Assembly: GCF_040546595.1 (NCBI RefSeq)
Contig: NZ_JBEPOB010000001.1
Coordinates: 255,501-319,500 of the forward strand
From: Bosea sp. OAE506
GTDB taxonomy: Bacteria; Pseudomonadota; Alphaproteobacteria; Rhizobiales; Beijerinckiaceae
Length of the DNA: 64,000 nt
Reading direction: 5' to 3'
Position numbers and translations under genes: made by a program. How positions within the stretch are numbered: position 1 is the stretch's first letter; the number at the start of each line of letters is the position of its first letter. A model generated the notes under the pieces. It was not told the origin of the DNA. It did no database searches and saw only the letters and a list, made by a program, of their open reading frames with translations. Below, piece by piece: positions 32,925 through 41,350 of this stretch.

Positions 32925-34043
32925 ATGATGCACCTCCCGTTCAAATCCCTGCTGGTCGGCGCTGCGCTGCTGGCCTCTTCGCTTGCGGCGTTCGCCGCCC
33001 CCACCGAGATCACTGACGCGCTCGGCCGCAAGGTCTCGGTCGAGCTGCCGGTCAAGCGCATCGCGGTGAACTTCAATTTCGAGGAGTTCACCGCGGTCGC
33101 TGGCCTCGATGGCTGGAGCAAGGTCGTCGGCATCTCGCGCGCGCCATGGGAAGGCTGGCGCCCGCTGATCTTCAACCGCTACAAGGCGGTGATCCCGAAC
33201 CTCGCGGCGATGCCGGATATCGGCTTCACCGAAGACAACAGCCTGAGCGCCGAGAAGGTGATCGGCCTGAAGCCCGACGTGCTGCTGATGTCGGAATGGG
33301 GCTACAAATCCGCCACGACGCAGATGGAGCAGATCGAGGGCGCCGGTATCCCGATCCTGGTGATCGACTACAACGCCCAGCTGCTGGAACGCCATCTCGC
33401 TTCGACGCGCGCGCTCGGCAAGGTCACCGGCGCGGCGGCCCGCGCCGAAGAGCTCGCGATACTCTACGAGCGCGAATACAACGACGTGCTGGCCCGTGTC
33501 GCCAAGGCCAAGGCCGCCGGCGCCAAGGCGAAGAAGGTCTATGTCGAGCTCGGCCAGGCCGGCGCCGAGACCATCGGCAACACCTACAACAACACGATGT
33601 GGGGCAAGATTGTCACCACGCTGGGCGCCGAGAACATCGCCGCCGGCAAGATCCCCGGCCCCTGGGGACCGCTCAACGCGGAAGCCGTGATCGCCGAGAA
33701 CCCTGACTTGATCCTGATGGCGTCGTCCTCCTGGGTGGGCCGGCCCAAGGCGGTCCGCACCGGCTACGACATCCTGGAAACCGAGACCCGCGCCAGCCTG
33801 ATGCCTTATGCGCAGCGCGCCGGCTGGGCCGACCTCAAGGCGATCAAGACCGGCGACATCAACGCCATCGAGCACGGGCTCGCCCGCACGCTCTACGACT
33901 TCGTGGCGATGCAATACATCGCCAAGCGGCTTTACCCCGAGCAGTTCGCGGACGTCGATCCGATGTCGTCCTTCAAAGCCTATCACGAGAAGTATCTGCC
34001 GATCGCCTTCAGCGGCACCTGGATGCTGCCTCTGAAGCCCTGA
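32925..34043 (+). CDS. FecB/BtuF-type ABC substrate-binding protein, copy 1
   Basis: This periplasmic receptor (372 residues) of the siderophore/cobalamin class (Peripla_BP_2) has a signal peptide ending AAFA-APTEI. The opening TEITDALGRKVSVELPVKRI is standard for the class. The segments NFNFEEFTAVAG and ERHLASTRALGKVTG, and the final FKAYHEKYLPIAFSGTWMLP, are shared with the second copy at 34133. The ligand could be a metal-chelate, with zinc suggested by the box at 31661. It starts 15 bases after the copper chaperone. Confidence 0.9.
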   Translation: MMHLPFKSLLVGAALLASSLAAFAAPTEITDALGRKVSVELPVKRIAVNFNFEEFTAVAGLDGWSKVVGISRAPWEGWRPLIFNRYKAVIPNLAAMPDIGFTEDNSLSAEKVIGLKPDVLLMSEWGYKSATTQMEQIEGAGIPILVIDYNAQLLERHLASTRALGKVTGAAARAEELAILYEREYNDVLARVAKAKAAGAKAKKVYVELGQAGAETIGNTYNNTMWGKIVTTLGAENIAAGKIPGPWGPLNAEAVIAENPDLILMASSSWVGRPKAVRTGYDILETETRASLMPYAQRAGWADLKAIKTGDINAIEHGLARTLYDFVAMQYIAKRLYPEQFADVDPMSSFKAYHEKYLPIAFSGTWMLPLKP

Positions 34044-34063
34044 ACCGGGCCCGCATCACCTTG

Positions 34064-34091
34064 GGGAGCCGCGACTCCGGCCGCGGCTCCC
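34064..34091 (+). terminator. Hairpin between the twin binding-protein genes
   Basis: GGGAGCCGCG and CGCGGCTCCC form a ten-base-pair stem with an eight-base loop, 20 bases after the first binding-protein stop. It lacks a T-tract, so partial termination or 3'-end protection, giving more of the first receptor than the membrane parts, is likelier than a full stop. Confidence 0.5.
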
Positions 34092-34132
34092 GACGATCCA
34101 AAACCGCCATCCTTCGCCTCCCGGAGACTTCC

Positions 34133-35242
34133 ATGATCGCCCCTCTCAGGGCCCTGCTCGTCGCGGCAGCCTTGCTCGCCAGCCCCTTCGCCGCGACCGC
34201 GGCGCCGACAGAGATCGTCGACGCGCTCGACCGCAGGGTCACCGTCGACCTGCCCGCCAAGCGCCTCGTGGTGAACTTCAACTTCGAGGAGTTCACGGCG
34301 GTTGCCGGCGTCGCGGGCTGGCAGACCGTCGTCGGCATGTCGCGCACGGCCTGGGAGGGCTGGCGGCCGTCGATCTTCAAGCGTTACACGGCGGTCATCC
34401 CCAATCTCGCGGCGATGCCCGATGTCGGCCTGATCGAGGACGGCAGCTTCAGCGCCGAGAAGTTGATCGCGCTCAAGCCCGACGCCTTCCTGGTGGCGGA
34501 CTGGATGTTCACCGCGCTCGGCAGCGAGCGGGAGCGGATCGAGGCGGCGGGCATCCCGATCGTCGTCATCGACTACAACGCCCAGATCCTGGAGCGCCAC
34601 CTCGCCTCGACCCGTGCACTCGGCAGGATCACGGGCTCAGACGCCCGCGCGGAAGAGCTCGCAACCTTCTATGAGAGCCAGTATCGCGATGTTCTGGCCC
34701 GGGTCGCGAAGGCCAATGTCGCCCGCAAGCCGCGCACCTATGTCGAGGTCGGGCCGGACGGCGCCGACACCGTCGGCGTCAGCTACGCCACGACGATGTG
34801 GGGTAAGATCCTGACGCTGCTGGGCAGCGAGAACATCGCCGTCGGCAAGCTCGCCGGGGCTTCGGGGCGGATGAACCCGGAAGCCGTCATCGCCGCCGAT
34901 CCCGATGCGATCTTCATCGCCGGTTCGTCCTGGGCCAACAAGCCCAGGGCGGTGAAGACCGGCTACGAGATGAGCGAGGAGCAGACCCGCGCATCGCTTG
35001 CGCCCTACGCCGCGCGTGCCGGCTGGGCCAATCTGACGGCGGTCCACACCGGCAACGTCAACGCGATCGAGCACGGCCTGAGCCGCTCGCTCTTCGACTT
35101 CGTGGCGATGCAGTACATCGGCAAGCGGCTCTATCCGGAGGCCTTCGCGGATGTCGATCCGGCGGCGTCCTTCAAGGCCTATCACGAGAAGTATCTGCCC
35201 GTGGCCTATGGCGGCACCTGGATGCTGCCGCTGAAACCATGA
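34133..35242 (+). CDS. FecB/BtuF-type ABC substrate-binding protein, copy 2
   Basis: This second receptor (369 residues) is a paralogue of the one just upstream, sharing the N-terminal TEIVDALDRRVTVDLP, the NFNFEEFTAVAG block and the ending FKAYHEKYLPVAYGGTWMLP. The start at 34133 (MIAPLRALL) follows GGAGA; a longer frame to 34061 is unlikely. The signal peptide ends ATA-APTE. Its stop overlaps the permease start by four bases, so it is the copy coupled to the importer. The two may bind related chelates. Confidence 0.9.
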   Translation: MIAPLRALLVAAALLASPFAATAAPTEIVDALDRRVTVDLPAKRLVVNFNFEEFTAVAGVAGWQTVVGMSRTAWEGWRPSIFKRYTAVIPNLAAMPDVGLIEDGSFSAEKLIALKPDAFLVADWMFTALGSERERIEAAGIPIVVIDYNAQILERHLASTRALGRITGSDARAEELATFYESQYRDVLARVAKANVARKPRTYVEVGPDGADTVGVSYATTMWGKILTLLGSENIAVGKLAGASGRMNPEAVIAADPDAIFIAGSSWANKPRAVKTGYEMSEEQTRASLAPYAARAGWANLTAVHTGNVNAIEHGLSRSLFDFVAMQYIGKRLYPEAFADVDPAASFKAYHEKYLPVAYGGTWMLPLKP

Positions 35243-36279
35243 CCGCAATCTCCCTCACCGCGACCTATGCCGCGATGGGCGCGCGGCGCGCCGTTGTGCT
35301 CGCCATCGGCTGCGTCGCCATCCTCGTGAGCCTCGTGCTCGACGTCGCGACCGGGCCGGCCTTCCTGCCGGTCGCGGCGGTGGCGAAGTCGGTCTTCGGG
35401 CTGGCGCAGGACCGCACGGTCGATGCCATCGTCTGGTCGATCCGCTTGCCGATTGCGTTCGTGGCGCTCGTCGTCGGGGCGGCGCTGGGCTTGTCGGGTG
35501 CGATCATGCAGACGATCCTCAACAACCCGCTGGCGTCGAGCTACACGCTCGGCGTCTCGGCCGGAGCCGGCTTCGGCGCGGCCCTCGTCATCGTGCTCGG
35601 CGTCGCCATGCCGGTGCCGGAGGCCTGGGGCATTCCGCTGATGGCGTTCCTCTTCGCCGGCATCGCCTGTGCCGGGGTCTACGGCATCGGCCAGGCGCGG
35701 GAGTCCTCGCCCGAGATGCTGGTGCTGGCGGGCATCGCGCTGCTCTTCCTGTTCCAGGCGCTGCTGGCGCTCTTGCAGTTCGTCGCCTCGCCCGAGGCGC
35801 TGCAACAGATCGTGTTCTGGCTGTTCGGCTCGCTGCAGAAGGCGAGCTGGAGCAAGCTCTGGATCATCACGGCGGTGCTTGCGGCCTGCATCCCCGTCCT
35901 CGTCGTCGATGTCTGGCGGCTCACCGCGCTGAAGCTCGGGGACGAGCGGGCGCGGGGGCTGGGTGTCGATGTCCGGCGGCTGCGGCTGCGCTCCTTCGTG
36001 CTGATTTCGGCGCTGACGGGCGTCGCGGTCGCCTTCGTCGGGACGATCGGGTTTGTGGGGCTGGTGGCGCCGCATATCGCGCGGATGCTCGTCGGCGAGG
36101 ACCAGCGCAGCTTCCTGCCGGCGTCGGCGCTCTATGGGGCGCTGCTTTTGTCGATGGCCTCGATCGCCAGCAAGACCGTGCTGCCCGGCGCGATCGTGCC
36201 GATCGGCATCGTCACCTCGCTGATCGGCGTGCCCTTCTTCGTCTGGCTGATCCTGCGCAACCGGAGGGCCTTCTGGTGA
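35239..36279 (+). CDS. FecCD family ABC permease
   Basis: This permease (346 residues, about nine or ten helices) is of the siderophore/cobalamin importer class. Recognisable segments are IRLPIAFVALVVGAALGLSG, IMQTILNNPLASSYTLGVSA, LKLGDERARGLGVDVRRLR and GTIGFVGLVAPHIARMLVG, the last being the ATPase-contact loop. A single permease gene is present, so a homodimer is expected, as for BtuC. Overlaps on both sides couple it to the second receptor and the ATPase. Confidence 0.94.
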   Translation: MTAISLTATYAAMGARRAVVLAIGCVAILVSLVLDVATGPAFLPVAAVAKSVFGLAQDRTVDAIVWSIRLPIAFVALVVGAALGLSGAIMQTILNNPLASSYTLGVSAGAGFGAALVIVLGVAMPVPEAWGIPLMAFLFAGIACAGVYGIGQARESSPEMLVLAGIALLFLFQALLALLQFVASPEALQQIVFWLFGSLQKASWSKLWIITAVLAACIPVLVVDVWRLTALKLGDERARGLGVDVRRLRLRSFVLISALTGVAVAFVGTIGFVGLVAPHIARMLVGEDQRSFLPASALYGALLLSMASIASKTVLPGAIVPIGIVTSLIGVPFFVWLILRNRRAFW

Positions 36280-37031
36280 AGCTGACCGTCGCAGGATTGA
36301 GCGTCCGCTATAGCGCGACGCAGGCGATCGAGGCGGTGGACGTCGCCGCCCATCCCGGCGAGGTGCTCGCCATCATCGGCCCCAACGGCTCGGGCAAGTC
36401 CTCGCTAGTCAAGGCCATCGCCGGGCTGGTGAAGCATGGAGGCGTGGTCAGGTTCGACGGCTCGCCGGTCAGGCCAGAGCGTATCGGCTACATGCCGCAG
36501 GACATCGGCGCGCGCGCCGCACTGACCGTACTCGAAGCGGTGCTGCTCGGGCGGCTCGGACGGCTGGGCCTGCGGGTCCGGCCTGAGGATCTCGCCGCTG
36601 TCGAGGCGGTGCTGGGCGAACTCGACCTGATGCCGCTCGCCTCGCGCTATCTCGGGGAGCTCAGCGGCGGCCAGCGCCAGCTCGTCTTCCTGGCGCAGGC
36701 GCTAGCCTCCGAGCCTGCACTGCTCCTGCTCGACGAGCCGATCAGCGCGCTCGACATCCGCCACCAGCTCGAGGTGATGGAGATCGTGCTGCGCATGACC
36801 AAGAGCCGCGGCCTGACCACGCTCGTCATCCTGCACGATCTCAACATCGCCGCGCGCTTTGCCGACCGGGTGCTGGTGATGCGTGCGGGCCGCGCCATCT
36901 GCTGCGGGCGGCCCGAGGCGGTGATCGATGCCGCGATGGTCGCAAGCGTGTTCGGCGTCGAGGCGACCTTGTCTGCGGACCCCGATGGACGCCTGATCGT
37001 CACGCCGCTGCGGGCGATCGCGGCAGCCTGA
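36276..37031 (+). CDS. FecE-type ABC ATPase
   Basis: This importer ATPase (251 residues) starts at a GTG overlapping the permease stop (GTGA). Walker A is GPNGSGKSSL, signature LSGGQRQLVFLAQAL, Walker B LLLLDEPISALD and switch His in VILHDLN. It completes the plus-strand importer: receptors, permease, ATPase. It is shorter in the inter-motif region than FecE and BtuD by only a few residues. It converges with the amino-acid receptor gene at 37067. Confidence 0.94.
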   Translation: MKLTVAGLSVRYSATQAIEAVDVAAHPGEVLAIIGPNGSGKSSLVKAIAGLVKHGGVVRFDGSPVRPERIGYMPQDIGARAALTVLEAVLLGRLGRLGLRVRPEDLAAVEAVLGELDLMPLASRYLGELSGGQRQLVFLAQALASEPALLLLDEPISALDIRHQLEVMEIVLRMTKSRGLTTLVILHDLNIAARFADRVLVMRAGRAICCGRPEAVIDAAMVASVFGVEATLSADPDGRLIVTPLRAIAAA

Positions 37032-37066
37032 GACGGCCGCCGCCCCTATCGCCACTCCGGCGCCTC

Positions 37067-38083
37067 TCAGCGGAAGGGCGGGCTGTATTGCAGGCCGCCA
37101 TTCGTCCAGAGCGCGTTGGGTCCGCGCGCCAGTTTCAGCCGGGACTGTGCGCCGAGATAGCGCTCGAAGGACTCGCCGTAGTTGCCGACGGTCGCGATGA
37201 TGCGGACGACCCAATCGTTGCTCACGCCCATCGCCTCGCCGAACTTGCCGTCCAGGCCCAGGAAACGCCGGATCTCGGGATTGGCCGACTTCGTCATCTC
37301 GCGGACATTGGCCTGTGTGACGCCCAGCTCCTCGGCATTGACCAGCGCCGCGACCGTCCAGCGCACGAGGTTGAACCAGCCCTCGTCCCCGGTACGCACC
37401 CAGGGCCCGAGCGGCTCCTTGGAGATGACTTCCGGCAGAACCACATGCCCGTCGGGGTCCTGCAGCTTGAGCTTCACCGCGGCCAGTGCGGAGACGTCCG
37501 TGGTGTAGGCGTCGCAGCGCCCGGCCTCATAGGCCTTGAGCGCCTCCTCCGAGGTCGAGAAGGCGGCAGGTTCGTATTTCATGCCGAGCTTGCGGAAATA
37601 GTCGGCGAGGTTGAGTTCGCTCGTCGTGCCCTGCGCCACGCAAACCGAAGCACCGTCGAGCTTCGTTGCGCTGGTCACGCCGAGCCTGTTTGCCACCATG
37701 AAGCCCTGGCCGTCATAGTAGTTCACGGCGGTGAAGGTGACGCCCTGGCCGAGATTGCGCGACAGCGTCCAGGTCGTGGTGCGCGGGAGGACGTCGATCT
37801 CGCCGCCCTGCAGGGCGATCAGCCGGTCCTTCGAGGTCAGGGGCACGAACTTCGCCTTGTCGGGATCGTTGAAGATCGCGACCGCGAGCGCCCGGCAGAT
37901 GTCGATGTCGAAGCCGTTCCAGCGCCCGGCTGCATCCTGGATCGAGAAGCCGGCGACGCCGGGGCTCGTTCCGCAGATGATGTGGCCGCGCTCCCTGATC
38001 TTGGCGAGCGTGCCGCTGGTCTGGGCGGCGGCCGGCGTCGCCAGCGCTGCGAGCGCAGCCAGTCCGATCAGCAGATGTCTCAT
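37067..38083 (-). CDS. Amino-acid ABC substrate-binding protein (AapJ-like), orphan
   Basis: This periplasmic receptor (338 residues) belongs to the polar amino-acid class (family 3). The signal peptide ends AAA-QTSG. GHIICGTSPGVAGFSIQDAA, GRWNGFDIDICRALAVAIF and CVAQGTTSELNLADYF are typical of AapJ/BztA general L-amino-acid receptors. No permease or ATPase gene lies beside it, so it must serve a transporter encoded elsewhere. It follows the metC-type gene on the same strand, about 100 bases on, across a GC-rich hairpin. Confidence 0.9.
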   Translation of the reverse strand: MRHLLIGLAALAALATPAAAQTSGTLAKIRERGHIICGTSPGVAGFSIQDAAGRWNGFDIDICRALAVAIFNDPDKAKFVPLTSKDRLIALQGGEIDVLPRTTTWTLSRNLGQGVTFTAVNYYDGQGFMVANRLGVTSATKLDGASVCVAQGTTSELNLADYFRKLGMKYEPAAFSTSEEALKAYEAGRCDAYTTDVSALAAVKLKLQDPDGHVVLPEVISKEPLGPWVRTGDEGWFNLVRWTVAALVNAEELGVTQANVREMTKSANPEIRRFLGLDGKFGEAMGVSNDWVVRIIATVGNYGESFERYLGAQSRLKLARGPNALWTNGGLQYSPPFR

Positions 38084-38132
38084 GATGGTCCCCTTTTATG
38101 GCTTTAGTCGACGGCAGGCACAGCTCTCCTCG

Positions 38133-38157
38133 CGCGGCGGGCTCGAGGCTCGCCGCG
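38133..38157 (-). terminator. Hairpin between metC-type gene and amino-acid receptor gene
   Basis: CGCGGCG and CGCCGCG pair across an eleven-base GC-rich centre that itself contains TCGA. It lies about 28 bases after the metC-type stop. No T-tract follows. Confidence 0.4.
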
Positions 38158-38185
38158 TCAGTTTCATCCCGGCTCTTCTTGTCGG

Positions 38186-39370
38186 TCAGGCGACCCTTGT
38201 GGTGGGCCTGGGCTCGAGCGCGACCAGCAGCGCGTCGAGGTCGTTCCAGAGGTCGTCCTCGTCTTCGAGGCCGATGCTGATGCGCAGCACCGGGCCTTCC
38301 TGTGTCCAGGGCACGACGCTGCGGTCGCCCTTCACCGCCATCGGCGCGATCAGGCTACGCGTGCCACCCCAGGAGGCGCCGATTGCGAAGATTTTCAGCG
38401 CGGTCAGCGCAGCCTCGAGAGCCTCCTCGGACACCGGCTTCAGCACGAGGCTGAACACCCCCGATGAGCGCCCCATGTCGCGCCGCCAGAATTCATGGCC
38501 GGGGCAGGAGGGCAGCGCCGGATGCAGCACCGTCTCGACCGCCGGCGAATGCGCCAGGCGCTTGGCGAAATCCTCGGAGACCCGACCCATATGGGCGACG
38601 CGCAGCCCCATGGTCTCGATGCCGCGCAAGGCGAGCTGGCATTCGTCGGGCGAGACACCGACGCCATAGCCGCGCAGCAGTTCCTTGAGCTTCTGGCGCA
38701 GGCTCATATCGGAAACGGTGATCGAGCCGAGCAGCAGGTCGGAATGGCCGCCGACATATTTCGTCAGGGCCTCGCAGGCGAAATCGGCGCCATGGGCCAG
38801 CGGCTTGAAGATCAGCGGCGTCGCCCAGGTGTTGTCGCAGCCGACGAGGCAGCCCTTCGCCTTGGCGGCCCTCACGATGGCAGGCACGTCCTGCACCTCC
38901 ATCGTGCCGGAGCCCGGCGACTCGACCCAGACCAGCTTCGTGGCGTCGTCGATCAGATCGGCGATGCCGGCCCCGATCAACGGATCGTAGACGCCGTAAT
39001 TGATGCCGCGCGGCTTCAGGTAATCCTCGCAGAAGCTGCGCACCGGCGGATAGACATGGTCGGGGATCAGCACCTTGTCGCCCGGCATCAGCACGGCGAG
39101 CATGACCATGGTCACGGCCGCCTGGCCGGATGGCACCAGCACGGTGCGCACGCCCCCATGCAGCGCGGTGAGCTGCGCCTCCAGCGTGCGGGTCGTCGGC
39201 GTGCCATGCAGCCCATAGGTGTAGCCGTCGAAGCCGCGATATTTGCGCGCCGCGAAGCTCGCCGCATCCTTGTAGACGATGGTCGAGGCGCGATGCGTCG
39301 GCACGGCCAGCGAGGCATAGCCCTCCTCGTTGACGGCCGGGTGGTGAACGCAGCGGGTCAGGTCGTGCAT
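38186..39370 (-). CDS. metC: Cystathionine beta-lyase (MetC type)
   Basis: This PLP enzyme of the Cys/Met metabolism family has 394 residues and probably cleaves cystathionine, or cystine, to homocysteine (or thiocysteine), pyruvate and ammonia. Cofactor contacts are VLVPSGQAAVTMVML, Asp179 in GCDNTWATP, and Lys204 in ALTKYVGGHSDL, which forms the Schiff base. Together with DGYTYGLHGTPTTRTLEAQL these place it in the MetC branch. The adjacent amino-acid receptor could supply its substrate. The gene is cytoplasmic and has its own promoter region after 39371. Confidence 0.9.
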   Translation of the reverse strand: MHDLTRCVHHPAVNEEGYASLAVPTHRASTIVYKDAASFAARKYRGFDGYTYGLHGTPTTRTLEAQLTALHGGVRTVLVPSGQAAVTMVMLAVLMPGDKVLIPDHVYPPVRSFCEDYLKPRGINYGVYDPLIGAGIADLIDDATKLVWVESPGSGTMEVQDVPAIVRAAKAKGCLVGCDNTWATPLIFKPLAHGADFACEALTKYVGGHSDLLLGSITVSDMSLRQKLKELLRGYGVGVSPDECQLALRGIETMGLRVAHMGRVSEDFAKRLAHSPAVETVLHPALPSCPGHEFWRRDMGRSSGVFSLVLKPVSEEALEAALTALKIFAIGASWGGTRSLIAPMAVKGDRSVVPWTQEGPVLRISIGLEDEDDLWNDLDALLVALEPRPTTRVA

Positions 39371-39481
39371 GGAAATCCCTCTCTCGGACCCATGCGTACG
39401 CCATCGTCCCGCCGCTGCAATCAGGCCCGGAGCATGAGATGATGCCTGGATGTTATGGCCTCGACCGCTGAGGCAGGCGGC

Positions 39482-40360
39482 TCAGCGCTCAGCCATCAGG
39501 CAGTCGATGAAGTCGCGCACCAGCTGCGATTTTGGCCGGTCGGCGGGGAGCAGCAGCACGCTCTTGCTGTGTACGGCGGGCTCGAAGGGCCGCAGCACCA
39601 CCTTGGACTGATCGAAGCCCGCAATTGCATAGGGGCTGACGAGGCCGATGCCGACCCCCTCCGAGACGAGGGTGAAAACGGTCGCCGCATAGATCGTCTC
39701 GACGACGATGCGCGGCGGCGCGGCCCCCGCCTCGGCGATGGCGAGGTCGAGCCGCTGGCGCGCCCTGTCCTCCGGCACATAGGCGACGAAGTCGCGGTCC
39801 GCGAGATCGTGGGGCGTGATGACAGCCCGCTCCGCGAGCGGGTGCCCCAGGGGGATCGCGCAGAAAGCCCGCGGCGAGACGAAGGGCTGGTGGATGAGCC
39901 CGCTGACATCGACCTCGTCGGCGGCCAGACCAAGATCGAACTCACCAGCGACGACGCCGTTGCGGACGTCCCGCGAGGGCAGAACCATCAGCGTCACCGC
40001 CGTGTCGGGCCGTCGGTCGCGGAAGCGCCGGACGGCCCTCGGCACCAGCGAAGCCCCCAATGCCGAGAGCGAGGCGACCCGGATCTGGCCGGCGCCATGG
40101 TCGCGGATGCGGGCGGCCGCGGAGCGGATCTTGTCCATGCCACGGAAGGCGGCCTGGACCTCGTCATAGAGCAGGCGCCCCTCTGGCGTCGGCACGATGC
40201 GGTTGCGCACCCTGTCGAAGAGCAGGAAGCCGATGGAGGCTTCGAGATCGGCAATGGTGCGGCTGACGCCGGGCTGCGTGACGCCGAGCAATTCGGCCGC
40301 CCGAGAGATCGTGCCGGCCTTCATGACGGCGACGAAGGTCTCGATCTGGCGGCTGTTCAC
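39482..40360 (-). CDS. LysR family transcriptional regulator
   Basis: This LysR-type regulator (292 residues) has the N-terminal HTH MNSRQIETFVAVMKAGTISR followed by AAELLGVTQPGVSRTIADLE, then an inducer-binding domain with IRVASLSALGASLVP and LVSEGVGIGLVSPY. The pattern resembles regulators of amino-acid or opine catabolism. It reads in the same direction as metC and the amino-acid receptor and may control them; no binding site was found with confidence. Confidence 0.92.
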   Translation of the reverse strand: MNSRQIETFVAVMKAGTISRAAELLGVTQPGVSRTIADLEASIGFLLFDRVRNRIVPTPEGRLLYDEVQAAFRGMDKIRSAAARIRDHGAGQIRVASLSALGASLVPRAVRRFRDRRPDTAVTLMVLPSRDVRNGVVAGEFDLGLAADEVDVSGLIHQPFVSPRAFCAIPLGHPLAERAVITPHDLADRDFVAYVPEDRARQRLDLAIAEAGAAPPRIVVETIYAATVFTLVSEGVGIGLVSPYAIAGFDQSKVVLRPFEPAVHSKSVLLLPADRPKSQLVRDFIDCLMAER

Positions 40361-40435
40361 GGATCACGGACCCCGGCGACATCCCGCGGGCGCAACGGGC
40401 CGTTGAGGGAAACCACAGCCCGTCGTCCGGTGCAA

Positions 40436-41350
40436 TCAGCGGCGCATGGCCGGCGTTTCGACGGGGAGGCCCCTGGCGCGGGCGGCGAGATACAGTTCCA
40501 GCGCCAGATATTCCGGCCCGCCCGCCTCGAACTGCGTCGCGCGCACGCCGAGCGAGCAGGCCCGCAGGCGCCGGTGCAGCGAGCCGACATCGTTCCATTC
40601 CAGCCGGTAGGCCGGGTAGCCGGTGCCGGTGCCATGGCTGATGGTGTCGCCGCGCAGCTTCTGGCCGACGAGGCCGTCATGGCATTGCTGGCAGGAGAGG
40701 TTGAGCTGACCCTGCCTGCGCTCGAAAAAAGCCTTGCCGGCTTCATAGTAGGGCTGCGCCGGCCCGTCGGTGCGGACCTGCATCGGCAGGCCGCGCGAAA
40801 GCGAGGCGAGATAGGCGGTCAGCGACAGAAGCTCCGGCGTCTCGTAGCCGAAGGCGGGCTGTGACTGCCGCTCGACCCGGCACTGCTCGATGCGGCCTTC
40901 GAGGTTTACGAGCCGGCCCGTGGCGGCATCGACCTGCGGGTAGCGCGTGGCGGCACCGCGCAGGCTCTGCTGCGGTTCGACATGGCAGCCGATGCAGGCC
41001 TGCCCCTCGCCAGCCGGACGGCGGCTGAAAAGCTCGCGACCCTGCTCGACCCAGAAAAATCCGGGATTGCGCGTCTCGTCCGCCTGCTGCCGGCGCAATT
41101 CGGGGGAGAGGAAGTCGGTGCCGGATTTGATCTCGGCGAGGGCGGGATTGGCGGAGACGGCAACGAAGGCGAGCAGAATGAGAAACGCGATCCTTGTCCT
41201 CGAACCACAGCCCTCAGCCTGAGGAGCAAGCGGAGCTTGCGTCTCGAAGGATGGTCCAGGGCGGTCTGACACATCCTTCGAGACGCCGCTGACGCGGCTC
41301 CTCAGGATGAGGTCTGAGAATAATCGCAGGCCAAGTCCGAAGAGGCTCAC
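40436..41350 (-). CDS. soxA: Sulfur oxidation cytochrome SoxA with repeat-interrupted leader
   Basis: SoxA with SoxX attaches thiosulfate to the carrier SoxYZ in the periplasm. From the GTG at 41350, which overlaps the soxZ stop (GTGA), the protein has 304 residues. Heme motifs are CIGCH (Cys119, Cys122) and CQQCH (Cys220, Cys223); Cys265 in LRACSLGVR matches the persulfide-forming haem ligand. The leader is abnormal: a start MSLFGLGLRL is separated from the hydrophobic signal core (IAFLILLAFVAVSANPALA) by about 40 residues encoded by two inverted palindromic repeats (41212-41312). No ATG lies nearer, and only a GTG inside the repeat could shorten it. Confidence 0.85.
   Translation of the reverse strand: MSLFGLGLRLFSDLILRSRVSGVSKDVSDRPGPSFETQAPLAPQAEGCGSRTRIAFLILLAFVAVSANPALAEIKSGTDFLSPELRRQQADETRNPGFFWVEQGRELFSRRPAGEGQACIGCHVEPQQSLRGAATRYPQVDAATGRLVNLEGRIEQCRVERQSQPAFGYETPELLSLTAYLASLSRGLPMQVRTDGPAQPYYEAGKAFFERRQGQLNLSCQQCHDGLVGQKLRGDTISHGTGTGYPAYRLEWNDVGSLHRRLRACSLGVRATQFEAGGPEYLALELYLAARARGLPVETPAMRR
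41212..41312. repeat. Inverted pair of 41-42 bp palindromic repeats inside soxA leader
   Basis: Two copies of one unit face each other: 41212-41253 and 41272-41312, with an 18-base spacer. Each unit runs CCTCA-CCTGAGGAGC, a small internal hairpin, then GTCTCGAAGGATG. The internal hairpins differ (CAAGC-GGA-GCTTG in one, GCCGC-GTCA-GCGGC in the other). Similar units are common between genes in Bosea, Bradyrhizobium and relatives; here the pair is read in frame as part of the SoxA N-terminus. Confidence 0.85.
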
